From contig CM055104.1 in the NCBI GenBank assembly GCA_029204225.1, forward strand, positions 56,047,447 to 56,111,446: a DNA stretch of 64,000 nucleotides, written 5' to 3'. Numbering within the stretch: position 1 is the stretch's first letter; every line of letters begins with the position of its first letter. Positions 54,540 through 64,000 of this stretch are shown piece by piece. The position numbers were made by a program, and so were the translations under genes. This stretch comes from Diphasiastrum complanatum. Lineage: Eukaryota; Streptophyta; Lycopodiopsida; Lycopodiales; Lycopodiaceae. The notes under the pieces are model-generated. The model made no database searches, had not been told where the DNA came from, and saw only the letters and a program-made list of their open reading frames with translations.

Positions 54540-55760
54540 TGGAGATCACGCACCTTCCAAATTATTGACGGCCAGTTGTATAAACGCAGCCATGATCACA
54601 TTTTGAGACGCTGCATCCAGTCTAACAATGTTCAAACTATTATCAATGAGGCGCACTTAGGCTCCGCGGGAGGACATTTTGCAACTGAAATCACTGTGCG
54701 AAAGATTTTACAAGCAGGCTTTTAGTGGCCCAGTATTTGGAAGGATAGTACGAACTTTTGTCAATGTTGCAATGCCTATCCAAGGCAAGGGTGGCCTGTA
54801 CCCACTATGGATTAACCGCTAGTGCCCTTACAACCCATCGAACCATTCCAGCGATGGGGATTAGATTTTATTGGGAAGATTAATCCACAATCTGCAAATG
54901 GCCATAAATACATTGTAGTGGCGATTGATTATGCTACGAAATGGGCGGAAGCGAAAGCGTTGCGAGACAACACTACAAGATCCACCATAAAATTTATCTT
55001 TAATAATATCCTTATAAGATTTGGTTGTCTGTTGTAGATTGTTTCTGATAGGGGTCCACACTTTATAAATAATACCTTAGCGAAACTAATGCATCTATTT
55101 TGAATAGTGCATAAGACATCTACTCCTCCATACTACCCACGGGGTAATGGCCAGAGGCCACCAACAAAATATTGAAGGCTATGTTAGCCAAGCATGTATC
55201 GGAAAAAGACGGATCGTGGCATGACTTTTTACAGCTAGCAATATGGGCTTATGGCACGGCCTACAAAATCTCTACTAATTTCACGCCCTTTCAGCTAGTG
55301 TATGGGATGGAGACAATCATGCCTTATGAGTTTGTGCTACCATCCTCGAAAATCCAAGCCACCTATAATTGGTGGCCAGAAGAGGCATTGCGTGAACGCT
55401 TGCATGTTTTGGAAAAACTGGAGGAGCATCGAAAATATGCATATTGGCAGAATTGGATCAATAAGCAGAAACATGCAATATGGTTTGATAAACACGTCCA
55501 TGAACGGGAGTTGAAGAAGGGCGATTTGGTGCTCTATTACCCAGGGACTATCACAATACTCTGAAAGCAAAGGATCAGCATTGGGAAGGGCCCTATTAGA
55601 TTTTAGACACATTCAGCAATAACATCTTAATAGCTTGGCATTGTCTGCCAGGCATTCCCTTTGTGGTCAACAATAGTCGTGTGAAGGTATATTATCCTCA
55701 TGAGGGGAAAACTGATCTTAATTGGGGAATGATATATTCCTTATTTGATATCATACAAGT
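54540..55760 (+). pseudogene. Gy-5 integrase
   Basis: Zinc domain EAHLGSAGGHFATEITVRKI...FCQCCNAYPRQG. The core reads RWGLDFIGKI (first Asp), KYIVVAIDYATKWAEA and VSDRGPHF (second Asp). The Glu region is shifted by one lost base near 55152 (YYPRGNGQ, then TNKILKAMLAKHVSEKDGSW in the next frame). C-terminal part 55172-55564 includes WAYGTAYKISTNFTPFQLVYG. No chromodomain seen. Integrase follows RNase H, as in gypsy. No 3' LTR or PPT is found. Confidence 0.88.
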
Positions 55761-56089
55761 GGGCATCAACGACACCTTGAGTGCACATCAGTAGGGACTG
55801 GGCAGTAGCTCCCATGATAGAAGACAACAACAGCACAAATGATAGCAAATGCCACAACCACGTGAAGCAGATGGAATACTACAGCCAATATATTATGTTC
55901 ATGTTGAAAAAAGTTAGATTTTAGATATTTACATGGGTTATGTATTTTCAATGTTGTTAGCGTAAGTAAAATAATGATAAGACAGGCCACCATGTTATTT
56001 TCGTAGGTTATTAGTTGCAAGGTTAAGGCCTCTAAGCACGTTGAAAGATAAAAGGACCCAAAGCAACTGCCAAGGCCTTAATTTGGTTC

Positions 56090-56310
56090 TGATGTGGTCA
56101 TCTACGGCCTTATGCAGTCTTCTACAACCCTTTTGTGGCCATCTATGGCCTTACGGGATCTTCTGTGGCCTATTGCGGTCGTCTATGGCCCTATTGTCGT
56201 CATCTATGGACTTATGGGATCTTCTGCGGGCCTTATGGGGTCTTCTGTGGCCCTTATGCAGTTGTCTACGACCCTATTGAGGTTTCCTACGTCCTTATCA
56301 TAGTCTTGAT
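56090..56310 (+). repeat. Degenerate minisatellite
   Basis: About seven loose units of 25-35 bases around CTTATGGGATCTTCTGTGGCC and GTCATCTATGGCC. Open frames across it only reflect the repeat. Confidence 0.75.
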
Positions 56311-56871
56311 GTAGTTTTATGATGGAAAGTCAAACAAACCAAAAGCAACCACCAAGTAATGAGTTGCGGTTTGTATGCGGAAAGTTGAGAAGAACAAAAG
56401 CAACCGCCAAGTAGTGAATGCGGTTGAGTAGAACGGACCTAAAGGAAACAATCACGGTCTGTATAGCAATGGCCAACAGACCGAAAGGCAACAATTGCGG
56501 TCTCGAAGCGGTGAATGACAGACTTGAAGTGGTAGTAGCGGGAGGGAAATTCACACACGAAGTGGTGGCAGTCCCTTACGAAAATGGGAGAAGGCTATCA
56601 CGACGAAGGGAGGATGATAGAGAAGGAAGTGGTATGCGAGAGGAAGAGGAATGTGATCGAGGAGACTGGATCGAGCATTTGATCGTGGACACTGGTGAGC
56701 AGAAGGGGGATCAAACCTTCGTAAGGGTGAGAGCCGAGCACGTTGATAAGTATTTGAGAGTTCATATCAAGTTTTAGGCCGCAAAAAGTGTTGCCTTGCT
56801 TAAGACCTTGTGAGCGACGTTGATGTGGGCTCTGACTACTGTTCAACTTTACGACTTTATGTAATAGATGG
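56311..56871 (+). other. Unassigned, one 119-codon open frame
   Basis: 56418-56777 is open for 119 residues, charged and Arg/Glu-rich (RRLSRRREDDREGSG), with no recognisable domain. The region is GC-richer than average and contains AAAGCAACC(A/G)CCAAGTA twice (56340 and 56397). I do not call a gene. Confidence 0.3.
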
Positions 56872-57750
56872 TGTAGAACAACTGATCAGACAGATCTTGA
56901 TTCTACTAACAAAGCGCGCAGTTTACTTGACAAAGGATAAGAAACGAACGCGAACTCGAAACATTATTATTTGTGATCAACCTCGAGGGATTCATGGACT
57001 TTGTCTTGCAGTCAACTCGAAAGATTTGCAAAAGATTCGTGAAACAGTTACTTGTAGAAGCTCGTGGCTTTCTTGTTGAAGCTTGAAAGATTCGTGAACA
57101 AAATCTTGTCGCGAAATATTTTGTTTCATGTTCAAACCTCAAATGTCACGAAATTGTCGCAAACAATTCGAAAAATATTCTAGACTGTTCTTCAAGCCCA
57201 CCTGTCGCGAACAGTTTGCGAAAGACGAAAATGTCGCGAAGAGAGAAGTGTCACGAACAATTCGCAAAACACGAAGCTGAGACAAAGAGATAGACTATCG
57301 CGAATAATTCACAAACAAAATTTATTCGACCCTAGAAACAGAGGGTCCATTTGAATATCAACCGTCGTAAATGGTTAGATATCTACTGTTATAGCATTAA
57401 AAGGCCAAAAGACCTGTTCTGTAGCAATATAAATACATGTGCACTACTCATTGTAACACATTCACTCAATCAGAGACACAACAGCGAGATAAGACAGCAA
57501 GAGATGTATATTGATGAATTAGATTCAGACTTATAAAATTCATTTTTGATCAATAGTTTCTTATTGTCTAAATTGTCTTAAGTTGTCTCTTACTTTCGCA
57601 TATAATTTCAACACGCATATTCAATCAGAGCTAATACTGTTCTATTAGTACCTAGACCAGATACAGTCTCGATTGAAGACATTGATATTAGTTTGATTTA
57701 TTCAACTTTCATCGTGTTCTCTATGGAAGAATAATTACTATTTTTCCTAT
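56872..57750 (+). mobile_element. Co-12 5' LTR
   Basis: The start TGTAGAACAACTGATC at 56872 aligns with TGAAGAACAACTGAATC after the Co-12 PPT (62558), which supports this boundary over TGTTGAAGC at 57074. The end lies just before the PBS. CAATATAAATACATG at about 57427 is a good TATA box. U3 carries repeated TCGCGAA/TTCGCAA boxes (about 57105-57320). Confidence 0.6.
57105..57320 (+). repeat. TCGCGAA inverted-motif cluster in Co-12 U3
   Basis: TGTCGCGAA, TGTCACGAA, TCGCAAACAATTCG, TGTCGCGAACAGTTTGCGAAA, TGTCGCGAA, TGTCACGAACAATTCGC and ATCGCGAATAATTCAC follow each other over about 215 bases, many as short inverted pairs. This is upstream of the TATA box, where U3 enhancers sit. Confidence 0.7.
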
Positions 57751-57752
57751 AG

Positions 57753-57766
57753 TGGTATCAGAGCTA
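57753..57766 (+). promoter_or_regulatory. Co-12 primer-binding site
   Basis: TGGTATCAGAGCTA, an initiator tRNA-Met complement. The bases before it (CCTATAG) are not a clean CA end. Confidence 0.8.
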
Positions 57767-57930
57767 CGGAATTAAATCTGATACAATGGTATCAAAGTAT
57801 ACAGGTTCAAAGCTGATATAGTGATATCAGAATGAATCAGAGTCGATACAATGGTATCTTCGTACCCCTCTCAGCCTTCTTCATACATCCATCAGCAAGT
57901 CGCTATCTGGAGTGATTCAGAAAATTAGAA

Positions 57931-58700
57931 GATGCCATCCATCATCAATATTCAAGATAAGATCACTACAATCTTGGAACCAGAAGGTTCAAATTATCTG
58001 ATTTGAAAATTAAAGACTTCACTCTTGTTGAAGGGCGAAGGTCTATGGCAATGGGTAGAACCAATAGAGGAGAAACCAATAGCTACTCCTGGCAAAGAAC
58101 TTCGGGAATGGAGTTTAAAAAATGACAAAGCTATAGCAATTATTGCATCTTTAGTGCATGACAATATAATACTAGATCTTACATCAAATTTGAACGCAAA
58201 AGATCTATGGGAAGAATTGCAAACCAAGAATGAGACTCGATCTCGTAATCAAATCATATTCTTGGAAGACCAATTAACTTACCTATAGTGGGATGGCAAA
58301 GACCTGAACACATTCATGCAAAAGATAAAAGATCTGTTTATTTCCTTGCACAATTCTGGTGCAGAAAATACAATTTCTAAGGAAAAGTAGCTTAGTTATT
58401 TTCTGCGAGCCCTACCCAGATCATTCCACACAACAAGAACCTTATTGGCGAAAGATGCGACAATGACACTTCCAAAGGCAATAGACGAAGATCTGCACCA
58501 ATTGCAGAAGATCAGGTTACACAGAAGAAAAGTGTTGGTTAAATCCAAAAATTGAATGCATTCATTTTCATAAATGGGGTCATGCAGCAGAAGATTGTTA
58601 TCAGAATTTCAGAAATAAAAAGGAGAAAAATCGAAGCGAACTTCAGATTCAAACTATGTCGAAGAGAAAGCAGAATGCTCCAGAGCAGCAAAAGATAGGG
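57931..58700 (+). pseudogene. Co-12 gag
   Basis: Opens SIINIQDKITTILEPEGSNYLI, a TGA where others have Trp, then KLKTSLLLKGEGLWQWVE. It continues through TAG stops (58287, 58388) to PRSFHTTRTLLAKDATMTLP. A knuckle remnant (ECIHFHKWGHAAEDCY) has lost its first two-Cys spacing. It is a different copia lineage from Co-5 to Co-8. Confidence 0.8.
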
Positions 58701-58759
58701 CAACAAGGAACTCAACAGCTTATGTTAGTGTTGATCTATGCTATTCATCTAGATCTAAA

Positions 58760-59527
58760 ACTCAAGAAGTAGTACTTGATTCGAGAGCCACCTCACATTT
58801 TGTTTCCTCGAAACAAATATTGTCTGAGTACAAGAAGATGAACTATTCAAGATTCATTATACTTGGAGACGGTTCTAAGCACGTGGTTGATGGAATTGAT
58901 GTATTATGGTTGGACACAAATCAGGGAGACAAGAAACTGGAGGAAGTTCTCTATGTCCCTACTCTTGACAAAGATCTTCTATCCGTAGCAAGGAAGATTC
59001 TGATAACCTAGTTGCTAAAGGCAACAGAGAAAGAAATTTATATCACATGAACATTTGAACCATAATCGAACAAGCCAATCAAACTCAGGAATCAATAGAT
59101 ATACTATGGCACAAGAGGCTATGTCACATGAACATGGAGGCCTTGTACCAAGCCAACAGAAGTTAGAGAATTCAAGGAGTCGAAATCAAAAGTAGAGATA
59201 TTCGAACTACCTGCGAATCCTGTCTTAAAGGCAAGATGACTAGAATACCTTTCAGTAAGGATGTTCATAAAGCAACTAAGGTACTTGATTGTGCATTCAG
59301 ATATTTGTGGAACATTTGGAGTATTGTCGTCAGGTGATGCAAAGTATTTTATTACGTTTATTGATGACTTCAGCAAGTTCGTTGTAGTATACTTTATACA
59401 TACTAAATCTGAAGCTTTCGAAAAATTTGTTGAGTATACGAATTGGGCTGATAAGTTGAAACATATTTGCACAAATCATGGAGGTGAGTACATTTCTAAT
59501 GAATTCAAAGCTTACTGTACTGATCGA
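58760..59527 (+). pseudogene. Co-12 protease and integrase, first part
   Basis: Protease VVLDSRATSHFVSSKQ has Arg for the Gly of D-S-G. LEEVLYVPTLDKDLLSV follows. Integrase: LWHKRLCHMNMEALYQAN, then HSDICGTFG (first Asp) and ITFIDDFSKFVVVYF. The second Asp is Asn in TNHGGEYIS (AAT at 59474-59476). Solo LTR S1 interrupts the frame after YCTDR. Confidence 0.85.
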
Positions 59528-60353
59528 TGTTGAATTTCACAAGTGTGGACTGTCCACACATGTACTTGTGATCCCCTAAGGTTTGTAGATGCACCAAGAT
59601 CAAGACTAGATTGAGATTCAAGATCAATCTTAGATCCTATGGCAAAAACACACTACTACTTGAATTCAATCACTTCCAACTCTCACTCACACGTGTGGGA
59701 AGTGTTCCAAATTTATTCTAAGTAAAAACAAGCTGCTCTCCTTGGGTAGAGAGAGAAAAACCATCATGAGCTCTCGGGTAGAGAGAGAAAGCTAGAAATT
59801 CAATGACACTCAAAATCCACTCAATCTCAAAATCAATTAGATCCAAATGAGGAGTACAATGATACTAGTAGATTCATGAGCTACCACTATGCTTAACTAT
59901 GATTGGATCACACTTTGCCACCTCTTAATCCTATTGGACCATTGATCCATGCACTTCTAAATTCTATTGGACTATATTCAAGCACACCTCAAATTCCTAT
60001 TGGGCCACACATGGTTCCACCTCTAAATCCTATTGGACCTCTTAAACTTCATCAAACAAAAGCATTACACTTGTCTACACTCTAATTGGCACAAGTTTGG
60101 CCTCCTACTCTATTTTGGCTCAATAGTGGCATTACAAGTGGAAATGGATAATTTGCCATCTATGCCAAATTTGACCCTATCAACATCCTACACCTAAATG
60201 CTTGACTATGAAATTCTATGAGACCCCTATATCAAACATTTTGATTTACTTTACAATTCTCCACACGTGGGAACATCCTCCACACATGTGAGATTCACTT
60301 ACAAACTTCTATCATAAAAAATACCAAGCTAGATTTTTGCCAATTTCTCACAA
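59528..60353 (-). mobile_element. S1, 826-bp solo LTR inside Co-12 integrase
   Basis: Minus strand TGTGAGAAATTGGCAAAAAT...TTCAACA, resembling the Co-6 LTR start. It has no coding interior, PBS or PPT. Integrase reading resumes exactly after it (CTDR / GIVHTKTTSYTPQHNGIA). The target duplication is ATCG on both sides (59523-59526, 60354-60357). It contains several CACACGTGTG-type boxes (59692, 60262, 60281). It was probably left by recombination between two LTRs. Confidence 0.88.
59914..60045. repeat. Short degenerate repeat in S1
   Basis: CCACCTCTTAATCCTATTGG, CTTCTAAATTCTATTGGAC, CACCTCAAATTCCTATTGGG and CCACCTCTAAATCCTATTGG, at about 30-36-base spacing. Confidence 0.8.
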
Positions 60354-60357
60354 TCGC

Positions 60358-61152
60358 GGTATTGTACACACGAAGACTACATCTTACACACCTCAGCACA
60401 ATGGAATAGCTTAACGAAGGAATCGTACACCTATGGAAGCTGCAAGGTGTATGATGGCTCATGCGAAAGCACCAAAACAGTTGTGGGCAAAAGCAGTGGC
60501 TACATCAAATTATCTTTAGAATCGTATTCTGAAATTTTGAATACCAGATAAAACTCCTCATGAGATATGGTGGAAGATGAAGCCAAATCTAGCACATGTT
60601 CGTACATTTGGATGTGCAGTGTATATGCACATACTAGATAAGCTAAGAAAGAAATTCGATGAAAAGACAGAACAAGATTTTTTGGTAGGATTCGAGTTAC
60701 ATTCGTCATATTATCATTTCTATGTACCCAAAATTTGCAAGATAAAAGTTGTTCGAGATGTTAAATTTGATGAGTTGAAATACATAGCAGATAGTGATCT
60801 AATCAGCTATGAAATTCTCAAAAACTATTATGAGCTACCAACGACGATAGAAGTAAAACAAGCAGAAGATGAAAGAGAATTACTAGATTTAGAGGGAGGT
60901 CAAGATCAAGTACCTGACAAACTCGAATTGCCAGTTCAAATTCAAACAAACAAGGTCGAATCAAAATCGAACTCGAAACTTGTAGAATCGAACTCAAAAC
61001 CATCTGTGAGAATATCTGATAGACAACGAAAACCACCAGAAAGATACTGTCAGAATGTTTTTAACATAGCCAACGAATTTTGTGGATTCTCTGACGAACC
61101 TCAAACATTCGAGGAAGTTGTTGAGGGACCAGATAAAGAACGCTGGATTTAG
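60358..61152 (+). pseudogene. Co-12 integrase, second part
   Basis: Resumes at GIVHTKTTSYTPQHNGIA, where the catalytic Glu codon is a stop (TAA about 60412), then RNRTPMEAARCMMAHAK. 60577-61152 carries the integrase C-terminal domain (RTFGCAVYMHIL, KIKVVRDVKFDE) and the acidic linker to RT (RISDRQRKPPERY). Confidence 0.85.
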
Positions 61153-62557
61153 GCAATGGAGGATGAAATGTCATCCATGTATAAGAACAATGTATGGACA
61201 CTTGCACCTATACTTGATGGCAGAAAACCAGTCAAGTGCAAGTGGATCTACAAGATCAAAACAGGTCCTAATGGAGAAAACATCATATACAAGACAAGAT
61301 TAGTTGCTAAAGGATTTTCACGGAAGTATGGGATTGACTACACTGATACTTTCTCACTAGTAGTCAAACATACATCAATTCACTTGTTAGTCACGTATGC
61401 AGTGGCTCATGATCTAAAAATCCATATTGTGGATGAGAAGTCTCCTTCCTTGTATGTAGAATTGGAAGAAGACTTATTCATGGACCAACCACTTGGTTTT
61501 GTAAACCAAGAATATCCAAAATACGAAACCTCTATTGCTAAGTCAAATGTCTATATCAAGCATGTCCAAAGTGAAATAATCATTCTAGCTGTCTATGTTG
61601 ATGACACACTTATCTTCTCAAGAAGAGACAAGTTAATTTCAGATGTCAAAAGAGACATTTCTGAAATATTTGACATCACTGACCTAGAAAAGGCTAAAAT
61701 TTATCTTGGCTTGCAGATCGTGAGAGACTTTGAAGGTGGTAAGTTGTATCTTCACCAACAAAAGTACACTCAAAATGTCATTGAAGACTTCAACATGCTC
61801 GAATGCAAAGGTGTGCATACTCCCATGATACCTAGAACAATACTGAGTAAGGCAGATTGTCCGCAGACTCTCGAGGAAGAGGAACAAATGGCCAAAACAC
61901 CCTATCGTAAGCTGATTGGATCATTGTTATATCTAGCAGACAACACTAGACCTGATATAGCATTTACAGTATACAGGCTGAGCCAGTATAATCAGAATAC
62001 TACTGAGAGTACTACAATAGCTCCAGGAAACGAAAGATTATGGACTATGTTATTCGATGGAAGTTGGATTTCACATCGAATCTTATAGTGACGCAAGCTG
62101 GGCATCCATGAAGGATGATAGCAAAAGTATTTCAGGAGGTTGTACTCTAGCATCTGGAGTAGCCATACTCTGGATCATCAAGAAGCAAACAGTAGCAGCT
62201 CAATCTTCATGTGAAGCGGAATATGTAACAGCAGCCAAGATGGCAAATGAGCTAATCTAGATCAAACAGATGCTGGAAGGACTTGATGAATCTATTTCTA
62301 AACATTATGTCTTGTTAATGGATAACACTTCAGCAATCTATCTTACGAAAGATCCTGTATTTCACTCGAAAACAAAGCACATAGCTATCAAGTATCATGT
62401 GATTTAGGACTTAGTCGAGAAGAAGATACTGAAGATAGTCTTCATACCCACAGAGGAAATGATAGTTGATATCTCTACGAAGCCACTCAGTAAAGCTTTG
62501 TTCGAGAAGTAGCGAAGAAGATTGGGGTTAATCCAACTGCCCACTTTGAGAGGGAGT
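61153..62557 (+). pseudogene. Co-12 reverse transcriptase and RNase H
   Basis: RT: PVKCKWIYKIKTGPNGEN, FSRKYGIDYTDTFS, VYVDDTLIFSRRDKL with YVDD intact. The first catalytic box is altered (IHIVDEKSPSLYVELEED), and the segment with YGLKQ(A/S)PR is deleted between QPLGFVNQ and KSNVYIKHVQ. RNase H: SYSDASWASMKDDSKS, SSCEAEYVTAAKM, MDNTSAIYLTKDPVFHSKTK, with TAG stops at 62258 and 62404. The purine tract TTTGAGAGGGAG ends at about 62556. Confidence 0.88.
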
Positions 62558-62569
62558 TGAAGAACAACT

Positions 62570-62813
62570 GAATCCAACATTCCAATTTCAGTAGCCCAAG
62601 CCATCTCACCCTCCACAAGCACAAGCTACTTCACTAGCCATTCAGTAGTTTATGGATATGTCCAATGATTCTGATCCCCTAGGGGCAGATGAACGCTTTG
62701 TGATGCCCATGATTCCAGGTCTCTATGAACCATATTCTCTCAGAATGGGATTCAAACAATTCCATAAAACTATTGATAGTTTTGATTCTACAATACAATT
62801 CCAGTCAGATTAA
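62570..62813 (+). pseudogene. Unknown Pro/Gln-rich coding-like tract
   Basis: One frame reads PTFQFQ, TAG, PKPSHPPQAQATSLAIQ, TAG, FMDMSNDSDPLGADERFVMP and onward to TAA at 62811. Both TAGs could be former CAG. The last 53 codons from ATG 62652 are open and look protein-like (MIPGLYEPYSLRMGFKQFHK). It starts where the Co-12 3' LTR breaks off. No family recognised. Confidence 0.4.
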
Positions 62814-62949
62814 CAAGTAGATCCACAAGATAGTAGAATCAATTGAAGCATTCATGACTAGCACTTCTTCGCTTTCCGGCTACATGCATATGCACTCAGA
62901 AATAGGTATGGCTTTATCTATTTTTAGTTCGTTTCATCTATGTCATTTT

Positions 62950-63494
62950 TGTAATCATTTATTTTTCATATGCACTTCGAATTCCTGTCGATTGGAATAG
63001 TTTTCTTTTTGCCATGTGGACCTCAGATTCCGACGGTCCGGCCACGTGGACCACGTAATCCGACGTCCACGTGGCAAGAAAAAAAATCCGACGTCCATGT
63101 GGCAGGAAAAAAAAAAGTGAATTTTTTTTCAAGTTTTTTTTTTCCATGTGGACTTCGGAGTACGACGGCCCCGCCACATGGACGTCGGATTCCGACGTCC
63201 CAAAAAAAATAGAATTTTTTTTTTTCGGTTTTTTTTCCACATGGACGTCAGATTTCGACGTCCACATGGCTGGGCCGTCGGAATCTGACAACCACGTGGC
63301 ATGTTCTCCGGTTCGTTTTTATCGGCCGATTGCCGATTTTGGGCTTGGCATCGGATTCCGACGGATTTTAAATGCGACGGATTCCGACGACCTTATAGCG
63401 ACGCATTTTTCGACGCCCACTTCGATTCAAAAAAAAATTCAAACACGATTTCACGTCGAAAAACCCGTTGGAAATCGCGACAATTCTTGTAGTG
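62950..63494. mobile_element. End of a CACTA (En/Spm-type) DNA transposon
   Basis: The right edge reads CAATTCTTGTAGTG (63481-63494), the reverse complement of CACTACAAGAATTG, the classic CACTA terminus. Inside are many short direct and inverted repeats (GACGTCC, CACGTGG, ATTCCGACG), for example a palindrome at 63180-63200, as expected of subterminal transposase-binding repeats. The flank CAT (63495-63497) would be half of a 3-bp target duplication. The left end and transposase are not in the window. Confidence 0.8.
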
Positions 63495-64000
63495 CATAGT
63501 GCATTGGAGGGGTCCATGGGCCATCTATATGAGGGTAGTAGGGTGCCCAGTGGGGGGGGGGATCTCTATTTTTTGCTTTGCTTATGCTCTAGTGTTGCTA
63601 CTAGTGTGTAGAGTGCTTTGTTGTGGTAGTATGCTTAAGGTTTGGATCTTGCTTATGGTATGGGACATAAGTAGGGTTTGTATCTTGAGAATGCTATGGA
63701 GTGTTGTGGTATGCTTGTGATTTTTTTATGGTTAGAAAGGGGGTGCTAGATAGGTCTTGCTTGGAGCTTGGATCTAGCTATGGTTGGGTGGTGAATACTT
63801 GAGGCCAGCTTGTTATCTATCTTTGTGTTTAAAGAGTAGGGACATGGGTGGAGGAGAGATCCTTGGAGACTTGCAAATCCTTACTTGCAGGTGGAGGCAT
63901 CCTAGCTTGGAGTTGGGGAGAATCTTGAAGCTTGCAGGTTGCTTCGAGGACATTTGGAGGCTCTACCTTGGATTTGGAGGACTTTATCACCTCTACTTGT
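63495..64000. other. Unassigned flank
   Basis: G/T-rich non-coding sequence with a ten-G run at about 63553. No element or gene recognised. Confidence 0.3.

Noticed and set aside
56418-56777. 119-codon frame as a host gene
   Set aside because: Charged low-complexity composition, no domain, no clear context. Listed only as unassigned.
1-64000. CRISPR arrays, bacterial operons or phage
   Set aside because: Repeats present are LTRs, leader stems and minisatellites. All recognised coding is plant-type LTR retrotransposon.

Overview
The window is a stack of plant transposable elements and I recognise no host gene in it. Almost every coding stretch is gag, protease, integrase, reverse transcriptase (RT) or RNase H of Ty1/copia or Ty3/gypsy LTR retrotransposons. 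Most carry stops and frameshifts. Primer-binding sites (PBS) complementary to plant initiator tRNA-Met, Athila/Tat-like PBSs (TGGCGCC type) and a CACTA-type terminus point to a land plant with a large, repeat-rich nuclear genome. The sequence does not settle the lineage. I see no rRNA, tRNA or CRISPR.

Layout. 1-4.26 kb: decayed gypsy Gy-1 (-). 4.3-7.0 kb: unassigned. 7.0-7.9 kb: 5' end of copia Co-1 (+). 9.1-13.2 kb: NA-1 (+), which has a zinc-knuckle gag remnant, an unfamiliar duplicated-domain ORF, a polypurine tract (PPT) and an LTR, but no pol. 13.5-14.05 kb: copia integrase fragment Co-2 (-). 14.96-19.1 kb: nearly full-length dead copia Co-3 (+). 19.4-19.97 kb: copia remnant Co-4 (-). 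19.97-30.06 kb: copia Co-5 (+), split by the complete internally deleted element Co-6 (-, 21992-26557, 701-bp LTRs). 30.06-31.79 kb: 5' end of copia Co-7 (-). 31.8-35.6 kb: gypsy Gy-2 (+), followed by an inverted copy of part of its gag. 35.96-43.57 kb: youngest material, a near-intact copia Co-8 (-) in tandem with truncated sister Co-9, sharing an LTR. 43.9-44.9 kb: Gy-3 (-), same family as Gy-1. 44.9-45.5 kb: copia tail and LTR Co-10 (+). 46.2-48.4 kb: Co-11 LTR/PBS and Gy-4 leader/PBS/LTR (both -). 48.4-52.3 kb: two unfamiliar head-to-head coiled-coil ORF tracts (U1 -, U2 +). 53.3-55.8 kb: gypsy pol Gy-5 (+). 56.9-62.6 kb: copia Co-12 (+), interrupted by an 826-bp solo LTR. 62.95-63.49 kb: end of a CACTA DNA transposon.

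Nothing here forms a pathway. The elements relate by nesting, recombination and decay. The points I find most unusual are the pol-less NA-1 with its unknown ORF, the U1/U2 coiled-coil pair, stem arrays in two gypsy leaders, a CACACGTGTG palindrome shared by LTRs and leaders of several copia families, an odd one-base asymmetry at two independent insertion sites, and stop codons that paralogous copies show to have arisen by C-to-T change.
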